From Pinguiococcus pyrenoidosus (Eukaryota; Sar; Pinguiophyceae; Pinguiochrysidales; Pinguiochrysidaceae), in contig JAAMXY010000216.1 of NCBI GenBank assembly GCA_019677205.1, forward strand, positions 1 through 16,074: a DNA stretch of 16,074 nucleotides, read 5' to 3'. A program made the translations under genes and the position numbers. This document shows positions 15,992 through 16,074 of the stretch, one piece after another. The notes under the pieces were generated by a model that was not told where the DNA came from, searched no databases, and saw nothing but the letters and a program-made list of their open reading frames with translations. Positions within the stretch are counted from its first letter, which is position 1. Each line of letters starts with the position of its first letter.

Positions 15992-16074
15992 GCCCGCACG
16001 GCGCGCCCGAGAGTACCTTCTGCGGGCGAGGAAACGCCGTGCGACTCGCTGTATCCGGCAAGCGTGCTCGTCAC
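15992..16074 (-). other. Open upstream extension of the LRR-CHAT-STAND frame
   Basis: Reading upstream of the ATG at 15991, the frame has no stop to the window edge. It encodes an Arg/Ala-rich stretch (RRFLARRRYSRARRAG). It may be 5' UTR, an upstream part of the protein, or a targeting segment. Confidence 0.4.

Overview
The window is nuclear DNA from a eukaryote, most likely a plastid-bearing protist of the red-plastid lineage (haptophyte, cryptophyte, stramenopile or chromerid type; I cannot place it more closely). The reasons are: every gene but one contains short GT-AG introns, mostly 64-79 nt and mostly phase 0; the genes are nuclear families (NF-YC, DExH RNA helicase, FAM184); and one small protein begins with a signal peptide ending in an AAFVP-type motif, as in bipartite plastid leaders of secondary red plastids. 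Acceptors are AG followed by A, C or G, so the strict AGG acceptor common in dinoflagellates does not hold.

Layout: (1) 132-829 (+), an NF-YC/HAP5 subunit in five tiny exons that no single reading frame reveals. (2) 1212-4937 (+), a DHX36/RHA-type DExH helicase with an RG-rich N-terminus and an extra coiled-coil plus LOTUS-like module near the C-terminus. (3) 5335-6982 (+), a helical-repeat (TPR-like) protein with a mitochondrial-type presequence. (4) 7035-10348 (-), a clear FAM184 coiled-coil orthologue, tail to tail with gene 3 and only 52 nt away. (5) 11437-11940 (+), a small plastid-targeted protein of unknown function, divergent from gene 4. (6) 12275-15991 (-), a large LRR-CHAT-STAND protein that may extend past the right edge.

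The genes do not form one pathway. Two links are suggestive. The window encodes NF-YC, and the divergent region between genes 4 and 5 carries three CCAAT boxes in one orientation spaced exactly 31 bp, the helical phasing reported for NF-Y promoters. The most unusual protein is gene 6, which joins leucine-rich repeats, a caspase-like CHAT protease with an intact His/Cys pair, and a C-terminal STAND NTPase: sensor, protease and switch in one chain, in an order unlike plant or animal NLRs.

Exon joins were inferred from splice-site dinucleotides, reading frame and family resemblance; no transcript data were available.
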